Positions 36,089-44,734 of a stretch of 64,000 bases of DNA are shown piece by piece; the stretch's first letter is position 1, and each line of letters begins with the position of its first letter. The stretch is from positions 47,643 to 111,642 of the forward strand of contig NZ_JBPOEA010000009.1 of the NCBI RefSeq assembly GCF_052060035.1, in the 5' to 3' direction. The position numbers were made by a program, and so were the translations under genes. Under the pieces are notes generated by a model that saw nothing but the letters and a program-made list of their open reading frames with translations, ran no database searches and was not told the DNA's origin. This DNA comes from Fodinibius sp052060035 (GTDB taxonomy: Bacteria > Bacteroidota > Rhodothermia > Balneolales > Balneolaceae).

Positions 36089-36610
36089 TTAATTTCCCCT
36101 AAGATTTTCAATCAATAGAAATGAAGTAGCAACCACGCCTATCACCGGTGCTACCACTCCCACATAATCAGTAAAAGCCGGCCGTCGTCTAACCTGCACA
36201 CTCACTACGTCATTATTCTGTAAGTCAAACTCAAACATTTCTACCGGTTCCGGGTCATGATATCGGTAGCGAAAAAGCGCCACATCTACCCTTTTCCTAT
36301 TCTCATTGTACCGCGATACTTTTACCTCAATTTGGGTTTTTGCCCAATTAATATTTGCATCGTTACCCCGCAATTGGGTATATCCGAAACTAAATGATAT
36401 AAGTTCGGGTAAGGTCGTCCGCTCGGGCACAATATAGCGGCCGGAACTCCCTACATCCCCCCAAACGTTTACCGAATCAGCCAATTCTCCAATTTCCGCA
36501 ACCCGAATATACCGATCACCGGTACCTTCCGGCAATTGCGCATAAGCTACCATGGGATGTAATGACACCAATAACAAAAGGACAGCAATATAAATGATTT
36601 TTATTCTCAT
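36089..36610 (-). CDS. SLBB-type polysaccharide export-associated protein, small
   Basis: A ~173-residue protein with an N-terminal signal peptide (hydrophobic ~5-25, cleavage near AYAQ), a soluble domain (~40-140) whose VNVWGDVGSSGRYIVPERTTLPELI pattern (in part: VWGDVGSSGRY) matches a soluble ligand-binding beta-grasp (SLBB) repeat, and a C-terminal hydrophobic helix (~150-172). The canonical Wza export domain is missing. It likely sits in the periplasm or the outer membrane beside the Wzc-like kinase encoded upstream. ATG 36610 has AGAAA ahead of it; the TTG at 36628 is less likely. Confidence 0.65.
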   Translation of the reverse strand: MRIKIIYIAVLLLLVSLHPMVAYAQLPEGTGDRYIRVAEIGELADSVNVWGDVGSSGRYIVPERTTLPELISFSFGYTQLRGNDANINWAKTQIEVKVSRYNENRKRVDVALFRYRYHDPEPVEMFEFDLQNNDVVSVQVRRRPAFTDYVGVVAPVIGVVATSFLLIENLRGN

Positions 36611-36688
36611 GATTTTTTCTTGATGCAATTAGTTAAATTTTGACAAATGTTAGCGTCTGAAATAAACTTTAGGTAATTACTTGACCTA

Positions 36689-39034
36689 TTATTTAACATA
36701 CGTTTCGTAATTTGTATATAAGGATTCATAATAACCTGCCCCATAATAGGTGCCGGTTTCTTTTCGGTAATCAAAGTCGTTTAGTACTACTCCCACCACT
36801 TTAGCCCGTACACCTGCCAACTCTTCTAAGGTACGATAGAGCAACCCTTGATTGGTTTTCCGGTACTTGGCTACCACTACTGTTGCCTCTGCCCTTTTAA
36901 GTATAGCAGTGGAATCACTAATTATTCCAAAAGGCGGTGTATCTAAAATGATCACATCAAAAGCCTCTTCCATCTTATTCAAAAGCTGTTTGAATAACAT
37001 ACTACTTCCTAAAATTTCGGGAGTCTCTGTATTTTCACCTGCGACAATAACTTTTAAATTCTCCTGATCTGAATTTCGGATCAAGTCATCAAACGAAAGC
37101 TGTCCTTCCAAATAATCCGACAACCCCTTTTTGGTAGAAAGCCCAAGATATTTACCGAGCTTCGGTCGTCGAAAATCTGTACCGATGATTAATGTTTTAT
37201 ATCCCTCTTCTGCAAAAGCAATGCCCAAATTAGCAACAATTGTTGACTTCCCATCCCCTTTTTCTGCACTCGTTATCGCAATGGTTTTCGGAGGTTCCTC
37301 ACCATATTGATAGATAATATTATTTTTTAAGCGTCTGATGGCTTCCGCTGAAATACTTCCTCGATCTTGGAGCAGCACTAATTCAGTAGGGATCTTACCT
37401 TCACCCACCTTAAAATATTTTCGTTTTTTTCGTGATATTTTTTCAAAGCTGGGTACAACGGTAACCGAGGGTAAATACATTTTTTTAAGTTCTCCAACAT
37501 TATTTACCGTATTGTCACGGAACTCATTTATAAATATGAATCCTGCTGAAGCAAGCCCACCTAACATTATTCCCAATAACAGTAATATTTTTTTATTCGG
37601 ACTTACAGGTACATTTGGTACGATACCAGGATCAACTACCCGACCAAAACCAAACTGTGATTGCTTCCATACCGACATATCAGCGTATTGCCGAGAAATA
37701 TTAATATAGAGCTCCTCATTTATTCTTACATCCCGCTGTAGTTTAGCCAGCTCAACAATACCTTCGGGCAGTGAATTGATATCCGAATTCATTTCTTCTT
37801 TAAATTGGGCAAGGGCATCAATTTTTGAGGAAAGTTGATTCTGTTCAATGCGTAATTCGACTAACCGGGTTTGCAGATCCGAAATAATCTGAGCGCGATC
37901 TTCACTGTCCATTCCAACATATTCATCATCTTCGGTAAAAAGCTGGTCCGACAGATCCTGAATTTCATTTCTCAATCGTGCAATCTGATTATCAAGATAC
38001 TGAAGTCTTTGGGGGGGCGGATTTCGGTCAAGTACGCCGGGATTTTTGGTAATAATCAACGTTCGCTCTCTTTCATAGCGAGCAAGATCTTCTTGAGAAT
38101 TACGAATTTTAGGACCTATTGCATCCGTAAATTGTTTTGTTAGGCCCGGTTTAATACGTTCAAGCTGTTTTTCATGATTTGCAATGGTTTGTTCTATGGT
38201 TTGAAGATCCAGCCTGGAACGCTGCAACTCAAGCTCAACATCAGATTGCTGCTGGACCATACCGGAAGTTTGTTCATTAACCCGAACAATACCGGTTCTG
38301 TCCATAAATTCACGCAACTTTTTTTCCGATTCATCAAGCTTTTTCTTGACCTCAGCTTTCTCTTTTTCGAGAAATTCTGCCGTCGATGTTGCCGCCTGAC
38401 GGTTTTGTCGGGTCGAATTCTCGACATAGTTCTGCATAGCAAGGTTTGTGATTATTGCTGCCTCTCGAGGCGACGTACTCGTAAAACTTACGGCAATCAC
38501 ATCTGATTTTTTTTCGGGTAAGAAAAAGTTAAGATTCTTTTTTATTCTATAGGCTACTGTTGCTTCACCAACCCTATAACTTTCACCATTCTCTTGATGT
38601 CCCCAAAAAATTGGCAGTTCATATATTTTCTCCGGGGTATCTTCAAGAAGTTTTTGAGCTACCTGCTCGGCAAAAGTGCGTGACTGCAATACCTGAAGCT
38701 CATTTTCCAGCGTTGAACTGGTCCCATATCCTGTGGCTTGCGAAATGATTTGAGAAAGTTCATCATTCTGCGTTGCTCCGTTAGAGCTAATCATTAATAA
38801 CCCCCGACTTTCGTACACTGGATCTATAGTATCAGCATAAAACCAGGCACCCGTACCGCCGGCAATTAGAAAAAAGAATACCAGCCATTTATATCGTAAG
38901 AGCAGGCTAATTATTTTTTTAGGATCAAGACTATTGCTTTCCTGCTCATTTGATGGAATATAATGAGGTATATATTCGAACCGGGATAACTCGTTATGAG
39001 TATCACCATTAAACTTTTGTAATGAATCGGACAT
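36689..39034 (-). CDS. Polysaccharide co-polymerase/tyrosine autokinase (Wzc-like)
   Basis: A 781-residue inner-membrane protein. The N-terminal Wzz domain starts with a transmembrane helix (~50-70), then a long coiled coil (~200-450), then a second helix (~490-510). The C-terminal BY-kinase domain has Walker A SAEKGDGKST, the A' motif LIIGTDFRRP and Walker B VIILDTPP. The tail after residue ~750 has eight tyrosines, the autophosphorylation cluster that controls chain length. It follows the PglF-like gene by 47 bp and precedes the SLBB protein. Confidence 0.93.
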   Translation of the reverse strand: MSDSLQKFNGDTHNELSRFEYIPHYIPSNEQESNSLDPKKIISLLLRYKWLVFFFLIAGGTGAWFYADTIDPVYESRGLLMISSNGATQNDELSQIISQATGYGTSSTLENELQVLQSRTFAEQVAQKLLEDTPEKIYELPIFWGHQENGESYRVGEATVAYRIKKNLNFFLPEKKSDVIAVSFTSTSPREAAIITNLAMQNYVENSTRQNRQAATSTAEFLEKEKAEVKKKLDESEKKLREFMDRTGIVRVNEQTSGMVQQQSDVELELQRSRLDLQTIEQTIANHEKQLERIKPGLTKQFTDAIGPKIRNSQEDLARYERERTLIITKNPGVLDRNPPPQRLQYLDNQIARLRNEIQDLSDQLFTEDDEYVGMDSEDRAQIISDLQTRLVELRIEQNQLSSKIDALAQFKEEMNSDINSLPEGIVELAKLQRDVRINEELYINISRQYADMSVWKQSQFGFGRVVDPGIVPNVPVSPNKKILLLLGIMLGGLASAGFIFINEFRDNTVNNVGELKKMYLPSVTVVPSFEKISRKKRKYFKVGEGKIPTELVLLQDRGSISAEAIRRLKNNIIYQYGEEPPKTIAITSAEKGDGKSTIVANLGIAFAEEGYKTLIIGTDFRRPKLGKYLGLSTKKGLSDYLEGQLSFDDLIRNSDQENLKVIVAGENTETPEILGSSMLFKQLLNKMEEAFDVIILDTPPFGIISDSTAILKRAEATVVVAKYRKTNQGLLYRTLEELAGVRAKVVGVVLNDFDYRKETGTYYGAGYYESLYTNYETYVK

Positions 39035-39081
39035 GGTTATGACCTTCTTTTGCTATGTTGTGTACCACATTATTGTTCATG

Positions 39082-41013
39082 TTAACTGCGTTCGCCTACG
39101 ATCAAAGGTCCATCAGTATCTTTTACTTTTGCAACTCCATTAGTTTTCAACTTTTCCGGAACGACAAATGAATAAGTTGGCACGATCGATTTTAATTGCG
39201 TACGTATAGAATCTTTATTATCCGTCTCGAGCAGACTAAATAATTGATTTATCCGCTTTTCAAGCACCGAGGATGAAAGCTTTCTACTGCATATCGCCTT
39301 AAAAATCTCTTCGTGCTCTGTTTCAATGACACCTTCTTCTGCATTTAGTAACTCCTCGAAAAGCTTTTCTCCCGGGCGTAAGCCTGTAATTTTTATGGTA
39401 ATATCGCGATAAGGCTCAAGCCCATGCAGCCGAATGAGCTCCTCAGCCATATCCAGTATTTTAACCGGTTCGCCCATATCGAGTACAAAAACTTCTCCTC
39501 CCTTTCCCATTGAACCAGCCTGCATGACCAGCAGCACCGCTTCCGGAATAGTCATAAAATATCGCATCATCTCCGGATCAGTAATAGTAACCGGCCCTCC
39601 ATTTTTTATTTGGCTAATAAAAAGCGGAACTACCGATCCTCTTGATCCCAGTACATTACCAAACCGAACCGAAATAAATTTTGTAATGCAAGTACCGTTA
39701 TAGGCCATGCATATTTCTTCTGCAATGCGTTTGGTTGTCCCCATTACATTAGCTGGGTTTACCGCTTTATCCGTAGATACCATAATAAATTTATCAACTT
39801 CGTGCTTGCAAGCCAGTGATGCCATCAGCCGAGTACCTCCAACATTGACTTTTATGGCCTCACCGGGGAAACTTTCCATCATAGGCACATGCTTATAAGC
39901 AGCCGCATGGAAAATCACATCGGGTCGATAAAAACCAAGAACCTTATCCATTTTTTTACTATCTGTGATACTGGCTACACAGGGAGTAACGTTGATATCT
40001 CTGTTTTTGAATTCATTTTCGATATGAAAAAGCTCGGTTTCGTCAATATCCAGCGCTATCAATTTCTCTGGTTTTAAGTTTGCACACTGCCGCACTAATT
40101 CGCTCCCGATAGAACCTCCACCCCCTGTTACCAGCACGGTTTTATCCGTTATGCTGGACTTGATAGATTGTAAATCGATGCTTACCGGTTCACGGCCTAA
40201 AATATCTTCAATGCTAATTTCTCGAACATGCTCAAACCCTACCGGGTTATCAGTAAGTGAGTGGAATGAAGGCAGTACCTTGATATCAATATCTGATCGG
40301 ATCGTCTTAACTTCATCAATAACTTCCTTAAGATCTTTTTTGGGATACTGTGGAAAGGCGATAATTAGTTGATCAACGGGATGATTTTTTATGTATTCAA
40401 TCATCTCATTTTTTCCACCCATTATACGTACCCCGTGTAATAAAAGGCCTGGCATAACGCGATCATCAAAAATACCATAGACCGTTAAATTCCAGTTGTC
40501 ATTAGTAAGAATATCACGGAGTATCTGTTCTCCCTCACTTTCACCCCCGAAAATAATAGCATGTTTGTTTTTCTTATTTTGAGATTTAATCAATCCTAAA
40601 TACATCCGCTTGCTAATACGAAAACCACTTATCAGCAGTATACTGTTACTTAATAGCAAGGTCATAAATATGGCGTCATAACTTTCTACCCCGACTAAAA
40701 GTTGAGCCATTCCAAATGAAAGCCCCCCGCCCACTGTAATCCCTAAAATGATTCGCCCTAAATCGTTTAAGCTTGTATATCGCCAGTTGACCATATACAT
40801 CCTAAAAATCATTAATCCTGCCAGCACCGATCCCACAGTAATTAAAGTAGGTACAACCGGAAATGGTTTTTCTATCGTAGTAAAGGACATAAGTAGCCCA
40901 TAAACCAATACTGCTGAAAGCAACAGTGAAAAAGCATCTCCCATAAAAAGAAATATCCCTCTTGTATACTTGTTCATATACTTTGGCTTGTTTTTATATA
41001 ATTCAATATGCAT
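39082..41013 (-). CDS. Nucleoside-diphosphate sugar 4,6-dehydratase, membrane type (WbpM/PglF/CapD-like)
   Basis: A 643-residue protein: four N-terminal transmembrane helices (~18-125), a CoA-binding-like domain (~140-260), and an extended SDR domain with VTGGGGSIGSELVRQ (~298-312) and AVNPANVMGTTKR, where Met replaces the usual catalytic Tyr as in WbpM/PglF. Such enzymes dehydrate UDP-GlcNAc to the 4-keto-6-deoxy sugar that the aminotransferase at 41295 can use. It is first in the unit with Wzc, the SLBB protein and the ABC flippase; the promoter-like element at 41061 lies about 50 bp upstream of the ATG. Confidence 0.9.
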   Translation of the reverse strand: MHIELYKNKPKYMNKYTRGIFLFMGDAFSLLLSAVLVYGLLMSFTTIEKPFPVVPTLITVGSVLAGLMIFRMYMVNWRYTSLNDLGRIILGITVGGGLSFGMAQLLVGVESYDAIFMTLLLSNSILLISGFRISKRMYLGLIKSQNKKNKHAIIFGGESEGEQILRDILTNDNWNLTVYGIFDDRVMPGLLLHGVRIMGGKNEMIEYIKNHPVDQLIIAFPQYPKKDLKEVIDEVKTIRSDIDIKVLPSFHSLTDNPVGFEHVREISIEDILGREPVSIDLQSIKSSITDKTVLVTGGGGSIGSELVRQCANLKPEKLIALDIDETELFHIENEFKNRDINVTPCVASITDSKKMDKVLGFYRPDVIFHAAAYKHVPMMESFPGEAIKVNVGGTRLMASLACKHEVDKFIMVSTDKAVNPANVMGTTKRIAEEICMAYNGTCITKFISVRFGNVLGSRGSVVPLFISQIKNGGPVTITDPEMMRYFMTIPEAVLLVMQAGSMGKGGEVFVLDMGEPVKILDMAEELIRLHGLEPYRDITIKITGLRPGEKLFEELLNAEEGVIETEHEEIFKAICSRKLSSSVLEKRINQLFSLLETDNKDSIRTQLKSIVPTYSFVVPEKLKTNGVAKVKDTDGPLIVGERS

Positions 41014-41060
41014 ACATTCCCCTCTTTTAACTCTATGATGTATCTTTAGGTAATAGCTGT

Positions 41061-41078
41061 TACAATAGTTATGCCAAT
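41061..41078 (-). promoter_or_regulatory. Sigma-54-like promoter of the PglF-Wzc-SLBB-ABC unit
   Basis: Minus strand ATTGGCATAACTATTGTA: GG-N10-GT spacing, differing from the 42567 element by one base. Predicted start about 38 bp before ATG 41013. Confidence 0.62.
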
Positions 41079-41236
41079 TCGTTACTAACAGCTGAATCTA
41101 TTTACAAGAATTTTCTTAAGGTAGAGCAACTAACCTCCTAATTACTTATTGAGCACATAACGAGATTATATATTTACAGATAATTTATTGACAGGAGTAA
41201 CAGCCCAAGCAGAACGTGTTATTTTTATCTGGAATC

Positions 41237-41251
41237 GGGTAATTCTTACGC
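41237..41251. promoter_or_regulatory. Palindromic upstream element (2 mismatches)
   Basis: GGGTAATTCTTACGC, two mismatches from GAGTAA-N3-TTACTC; centre 169 bp upstream of the -24 GG at 41074-41075. Confidence 0.4.
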
Positions 41252-41294
41252 GACCCGTTTTACTGGTTACCAAGAATATGAGTAGATAAAAAAC

Positions 41295-42506
41295 CTACGT
41301 CGGTACTCGCTTTACCCTTAAAACCTTTTTTATAGTATCAGCTATTTTTTCTTTGTCATCGTTGGATAAGTTACTGCCCGAAGGAAGACAAAGACCATGG
41401 TCGAATAGGATATCCGAAACCCCCCGCCCATAATAGGGGAAATTTTTGTAGAGAGGTTGTTGATGCATAGGCTTCCAAAGAGGACGTGTTTCAATATTCT
41501 CCTCTTCCATTGCCAGACGAATATCATTATTCGTTATGCCCCCCGTTTCAACTGGATTGATGACTATAGTCGTCAACCATCGATTACTGAAATATCCCTC
41601 GGGTTCTTCAAGAAAATAGATTCCCGATGAATCAGAATTCTGAATACCAGATTCTAAATCCATATTCACTCCATCCAACCAAGAACCCTCTAACGCTTCA
41701 AAATAAAAATCATGATTCTTTCGCCTGGCACTAACTCGTTGATCCAGCACCTTCATCTGTCCGCGTCCAATACCTGCTACAATGTTACTCATCCGGTAAT
41801 TAAATCCCAGCTCAGAATGTTGATAATGTGGAGCTTCGTCTCGAGCCTGAGTAGCTAAAAAACGAGCCTTATCAATAAGATCTTGCTGATCACTCAACAA
41901 AGCCCCGCCGCCCGAAGTCGTAATAATTTTATTACCATTAAATGATAGCACCGACAATAACCCAAAGGTGCCGCATTTTTGGTCATTAATTGATGAGCCT
42001 AAAGCCTCAGCGGCATCTTCAATTACAGGGATATTGTATTTTTTCGCGATCCTTAAAATCGCATCCATTTGGGCAGGCATTCCATAAAGGTGGACAACGA
42101 TAATGGCCTTGGGTTTTTCTTTCTTTTGGATACGATCCCATATTGCTCTTTCAAGTAATTCAGGATCCATATTCCAGGTTTCAGGCTCCGAATCTACAAA
42201 TACCGGCACCGCCCCCTGGTATAAAATCGGATTCGCCGAAGCTGCAAATGTCATCGACTGACAAATAACCTCGTCACCGGATTTTACGCCACATAAGATT
42301 AGAGCGAGATGAAGAGCGGCCGTACCTGATGTGACAACGCCAGCGTATTTTCTTCCCGTGTAATCCTGCAAATCATTTTCGAATCCATCTACATTAGCAC
42401 CCAGCGGTGCAATCCAGTTGTTTGTAAATGCATCATGGACATAATCCAACTCTTCGCCTCCCATATGTGGCGAGGATAGATAAATACGTGAATTGGCACT
42501 TTTCAT
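41295..42506 (-). CDS. PLP-dependent aminotransferase, DegT/StrS family (PglE/perosamine-synthase-like)
   Basis: A 403-residue DegT/DnrJ/EryC1/StrS enzyme. IYLSSPHMGGEELDYV and NNWIAPLGANVDGFE at the N-terminus are typical of PglE and GDP-perosamine synthases; VIEDAAEALGSSINDQ contacts PLP; SFNGNKIITTSGGGAL has the Schiff-base lysine. It would aminate the 4-keto-6-deoxy sugar made by the WbpM/PglF-like enzyme next door. It is a one-gene unit with the best-conserved promoter-like element (42567). A dedicated acetyltransferase is not adjacent; the NeuD/PglD-like gene at 25831 is a candidate. Confidence 0.9.
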   Translation of the reverse strand: MKSANSRIYLSSPHMGGEELDYVHDAFTNNWIAPLGANVDGFENDLQDYTGRKYAGVVTSGTAALHLALILCGVKSGDEVICQSMTFAASANPILYQGAVPVFVDSEPETWNMDPELLERAIWDRIQKKEKPKAIIVVHLYGMPAQMDAILRIAKKYNIPVIEDAAEALGSSINDQKCGTFGLLSVLSFNGNKIITTSGGGALLSDQQDLIDKARFLATQARDEAPHYQHSELGFNYRMSNIVAGIGRGQMKVLDQRVSARRKNHDFYFEALEGSWLDGVNMDLESGIQNSDSSGIYFLEEPEGYFSNRWLTTIVINPVETGGITNNDIRLAMEEENIETRPLWKPMHQQPLYKNFPYYGRGVSDILFDHGLCLPSGSNLSNDDKEKIADTIKKVLRVKRVPT

Positions 42507-42566
42507 AATTCAATGGCTAAAACTATTGACCGGTTATCACAAAAGCTTGTTTGTGAATTACAGTAT

Positions 42567-42584
42567 TACAATAGTTATGCCAAC
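42567..42584 (-). promoter_or_regulatory. Sigma-54-like promoter of the PglE-like gene
   Basis: Minus strand GTTGGCATAACTATTGTA, GG-N10-GT spacing. Predicted start about 50 bp before ATG 42506. Confidence 0.62.
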
Positions 42585-42712
42585 TCGAATTAATAGATCA
42601 TTTACTATCAATACGATCCCTAAGATGCCAATAGCTACTTATATGGGGATTGTTTATTAAGTACTCAAAAATCCCATAATCGGCTTTTATTGTTACATTT
42701 ATGCAGATGTGT

Positions 42713-42727
42713 GAGTAATTTTTACTT
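42713..42727. promoter_or_regulatory. Palindromic upstream element (1 mismatch), possibly shared
   Basis: GAGTAATTTTTACTT, one mismatch from GAGTAA-N3-TTACTC. Centre 139 bp from the -24 GG of the minus-strand promoter and 185 bp from that of the plus-strand candidate at 42903, so it could serve both. Confidence 0.55.
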
Positions 42728-42902
42728 ACACATTTCTCTCAGTTTATACTTCTACTCCCCTCCTTTTACAAAAGAGCAGTAGCTATTGATTCATATCATA
42801 TGATGATAATCATCACCTCTGTTGGACATTACCGAAGCCCTATCAATTCTCCAATCAAAACCTATACGCTAAGAACAAGAAATTTCTGCAACCACCATAC
42901 TT

Positions 42903-42920
42903 TTGGACCTATTATTGCAT
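42903..42920 (+). promoter_or_regulatory. Sigma-54-like promoter candidate of the barrel protein
   Basis: TTGGACCTATTATTGCAT: GG at 42905 and GC at 42917 with exact N10 spacing and TTGCA at -12; the -24 half is TGGACC, not TGGCAC. It is about 80 bp before ATG 43012. Single site without relatives of the same sequence, so weaker. Confidence 0.4.
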
Positions 42921-43011
42921 AATCTAATATCTGTAATAAATCACAGCCACGGAAAAAGGTTTATTGTAATCAAAACTGTATCAACAGACATTTCAATTTG
43001 TTTTTAATAAA

Positions 43012-43743
43012 ATGCAGATCATTCGAACGTTACCAATTCTTATAATTTTCTCACTTTTTACCACATTGGGTATTACCAATTCAACTAAAGCTCAATCTAT
43101 AGATTGGGGCATTACCGGTGGGATGAATATTAGTTCACACGTTAACAAATTCTGGTATATCGAAGACGATATCGAATTACGACTTCGTCCCGATATTGCC
43201 GTAGGTTATAATGTTGGTTTCATCGCTCGAACCAAACTCACCCGAATACTACGGCTGCAAGCCGAACCGTCGCTTATTTTACTTGGCGCCAAGTATGACG
43301 ATACATTTAGGCTTCGAGGTACGGAATTCCAAACAGATAGCCGTACAGAGCTCACCTATGTTCAGCTCCCGTTGTTGCTACAACTAACCACAGCACCTGA
43401 GGAACAAACCACCTACGGTCGAAAAAGGTCGAGAACCACCTTTCATCTTAGCGGGGGACTGTATGGGGCATACTTATTAGATGCCCGTTTCCAAGGAACA
43501 AATACCGGGGCTCCAATCGGAATTGCTTTCGAAGGGGAGTTCTCTAATGATGTGATATCTCAATATTCTGAATACGATGCCGGAGCTGTTTTCGGACTGG
43601 GTTTTGAGTACGGCTACTACCGTAAGTTGGGATTTGAAACGCGCGCTCAATTATCTGCAATCGATTCCGGTGACAATCCACAACAACCCGCTTTTAAACA
43701 CCGCAATATGGCTATCACATTTTCAATTTATGTTTTACTGTAG
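43012..43743 (+). CDS. Outer-membrane beta-barrel protein (PorT-like)
   Basis: A 243-residue protein with a clear signal peptide (residues ~1-28, cleavage near STKAQS), then SIDWGITGGMNISSH, the start pattern of PorT/OmpW-like eight-stranded barrels. Alternating short strands extend to the end (final strands GYYRKLGFETRAQL and MAITFSIYVLL). It could be a pore or anchor related to surface polysaccharide, or an unrelated small barrel. It is on the opposite strand from the neighbouring polysaccharide genes and has its own promoter candidate. Confidence 0.72.
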   Translation: MQIIRTLPILIIFSLFTTLGITNSTKAQSIDWGITGGMNISSHVNKFWYIEDDIELRLRPDIAVGYNVGFIARTKLTRILRLQAEPSLILLGAKYDDTFRLRGTEFQTDSRTELTYVQLPLLLQLTTAPEEQTTYGRKRSRTTFHLSGGLYGAYLLDARFQGTNTGAPIGIAFEGEFSNDVISQYSEYDAGAVFGLGFEYGYYRKLGFETRAQLSAIDSGDNPQQPAFKHRNMAITFSIYVLL

Positions 43744-43917
43744 AAAATCTGTGGTGGCCTATTGGTCAAAAAATTAGAATTATTGTTAGTTAATTATTCA
43801 ATCCTGCCCTCCATTCAGTTTATCATATTTATTTGAAGAACTTTTCTTCTAAACGAGAGTATATAATACTACTCATACTCACGGTTGAAAAGTATTGAAC
43901 GCTTCAAATGGAATAAG

Positions 43918-44730
43918 ATGAACTATATTGAACTAATCGGTCCACCGGGTGTTGGTAAAACAACTCTATTAAATGCCCTTGTACATTCAAGAAAAAAAGA
44001 AAAGACCTGGAAAACCTATCAAGAAACAATCTGCGACATTGTTAACTCATTGGCCTGGAATCAACTTGGAAATAGAAAAAGCAAATTTCTGTATTTATTA
44101 TATAAAACAAACATAACCAACTATAAAAAGCTCGGCATCGCTCATACCATTATCAAAGAACTAACTCCTCAAATTGCAGATGCAATACAAAAGAGATATG
44201 AATACTTGGCTGAGGCTCAATTACGAGCTATACAAACATTAAGTATGCAAATTTCACCAATAAATAAATGCAGCTTTATTAATTGGAACATCCAATCTCT
44301 CCGAAAATTATTTTTGTTAGAAACCTTCGGTTATACGAAACCCGTTCTTTTTGCAGAAGGACCTTTAAAAAATCATCACGGACTTAACCAAATTGAACCC
44401 AGTAATATAACACGGGATACGTTGCCCAATGCTGTCATTTACTGCACCGTTAGCGTTAAAGAGAATGTCAAACGTATTAAAAACAGGATAGCGTTAACGG
44501 GCAGAGTTAGTACTATACATAACAGTTTAAATGAAAGTCATTTAGAGGAGTTAGTCAGCTATACCCATGATATCGCTAATATCAACTACAGGTTTATTAA
44601 AATGATCGGTATTCCCATTTTTGAGGTTGATCTGACGGAACATACAACGAATTCCGAATTGGAAAATATACAACATTTTATTGCACGCCATTCAACTGGC
44701 AGGCAAAATAGACTATTAGAATATGCTTGA
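43918..44730 (+). CDS. P-loop NTPase of unknown function
   Basis: A 270-residue soluble protein beginning MNYIELIGPPGVGKTT, a textbook Walker A (residues 7-15). VLFAEGP in mid-protein may be a Walker-B-like strand, and RIKNRIALTGR resembles the arginine-rich lid of nucleotide or sugar kinases. It looks like a small-molecule kinase or P-loop ATPase found in polysaccharide loci; I do not recognise a named family. I start it at ATG 43918, preceded by GGAATAAG; the frame extends to a TTG at 43885. It converges on the ATP-grasp gene with only 4 bp between stop codons. Confidence 0.7.
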   Translation: MNYIELIGPPGVGKTTLLNALVHSRKKEKTWKTYQETICDIVNSLAWNQLGNRKSKFLYLLYKTNITNYKKLGIAHTIIKELTPQIADAIQKRYEYLAEAQLRAIQTLSMQISPINKCSFINWNIQSLRKLFLLETFGYTKPVLFAEGPLKNHHGLNQIEPSNITRDTLPNAVIYCTVSVKENVKRIKNRIALTGRVSTIHNSLNESHLEELVSYTHDIANINYRFIKMIGIPIFEVDLTEHTTNSELENIQHFIARHSTGRQNRLLEYA

Positions 44731-44734
44731 TAAT

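Larger units (their letters stand above)
41014..41294. other. Intergenic regulatory interval
   Basis: 281 bp containing the promoter-like element at 41061-41078, the degenerate palindrome at 41237-41251 and a lone GAGTAA half-site at about 41194. No gene seen. Confidence 0.5.
42507..43011. other. Divergent intergenic regulatory region
   Basis: 505 bp between the minus-strand aminotransferase and the plus-strand barrel protein. It holds a promoter-like element for each direction (42567 and 42903), one palindrome between them (42713), and a separate inverted repeat TGATGAT-A-ATCATCA (42801-42815). No gene seen. Confidence 0.6.

Noticed and set aside
43855..43875. Palindrome GAGTATATAATACTACTC-like sequence before the P-loop gene
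   Set aside because: It resembles the GAGTAA-N3-TTACTC element only loosely, and there is no GG-N10-G(T/C) element downstream.
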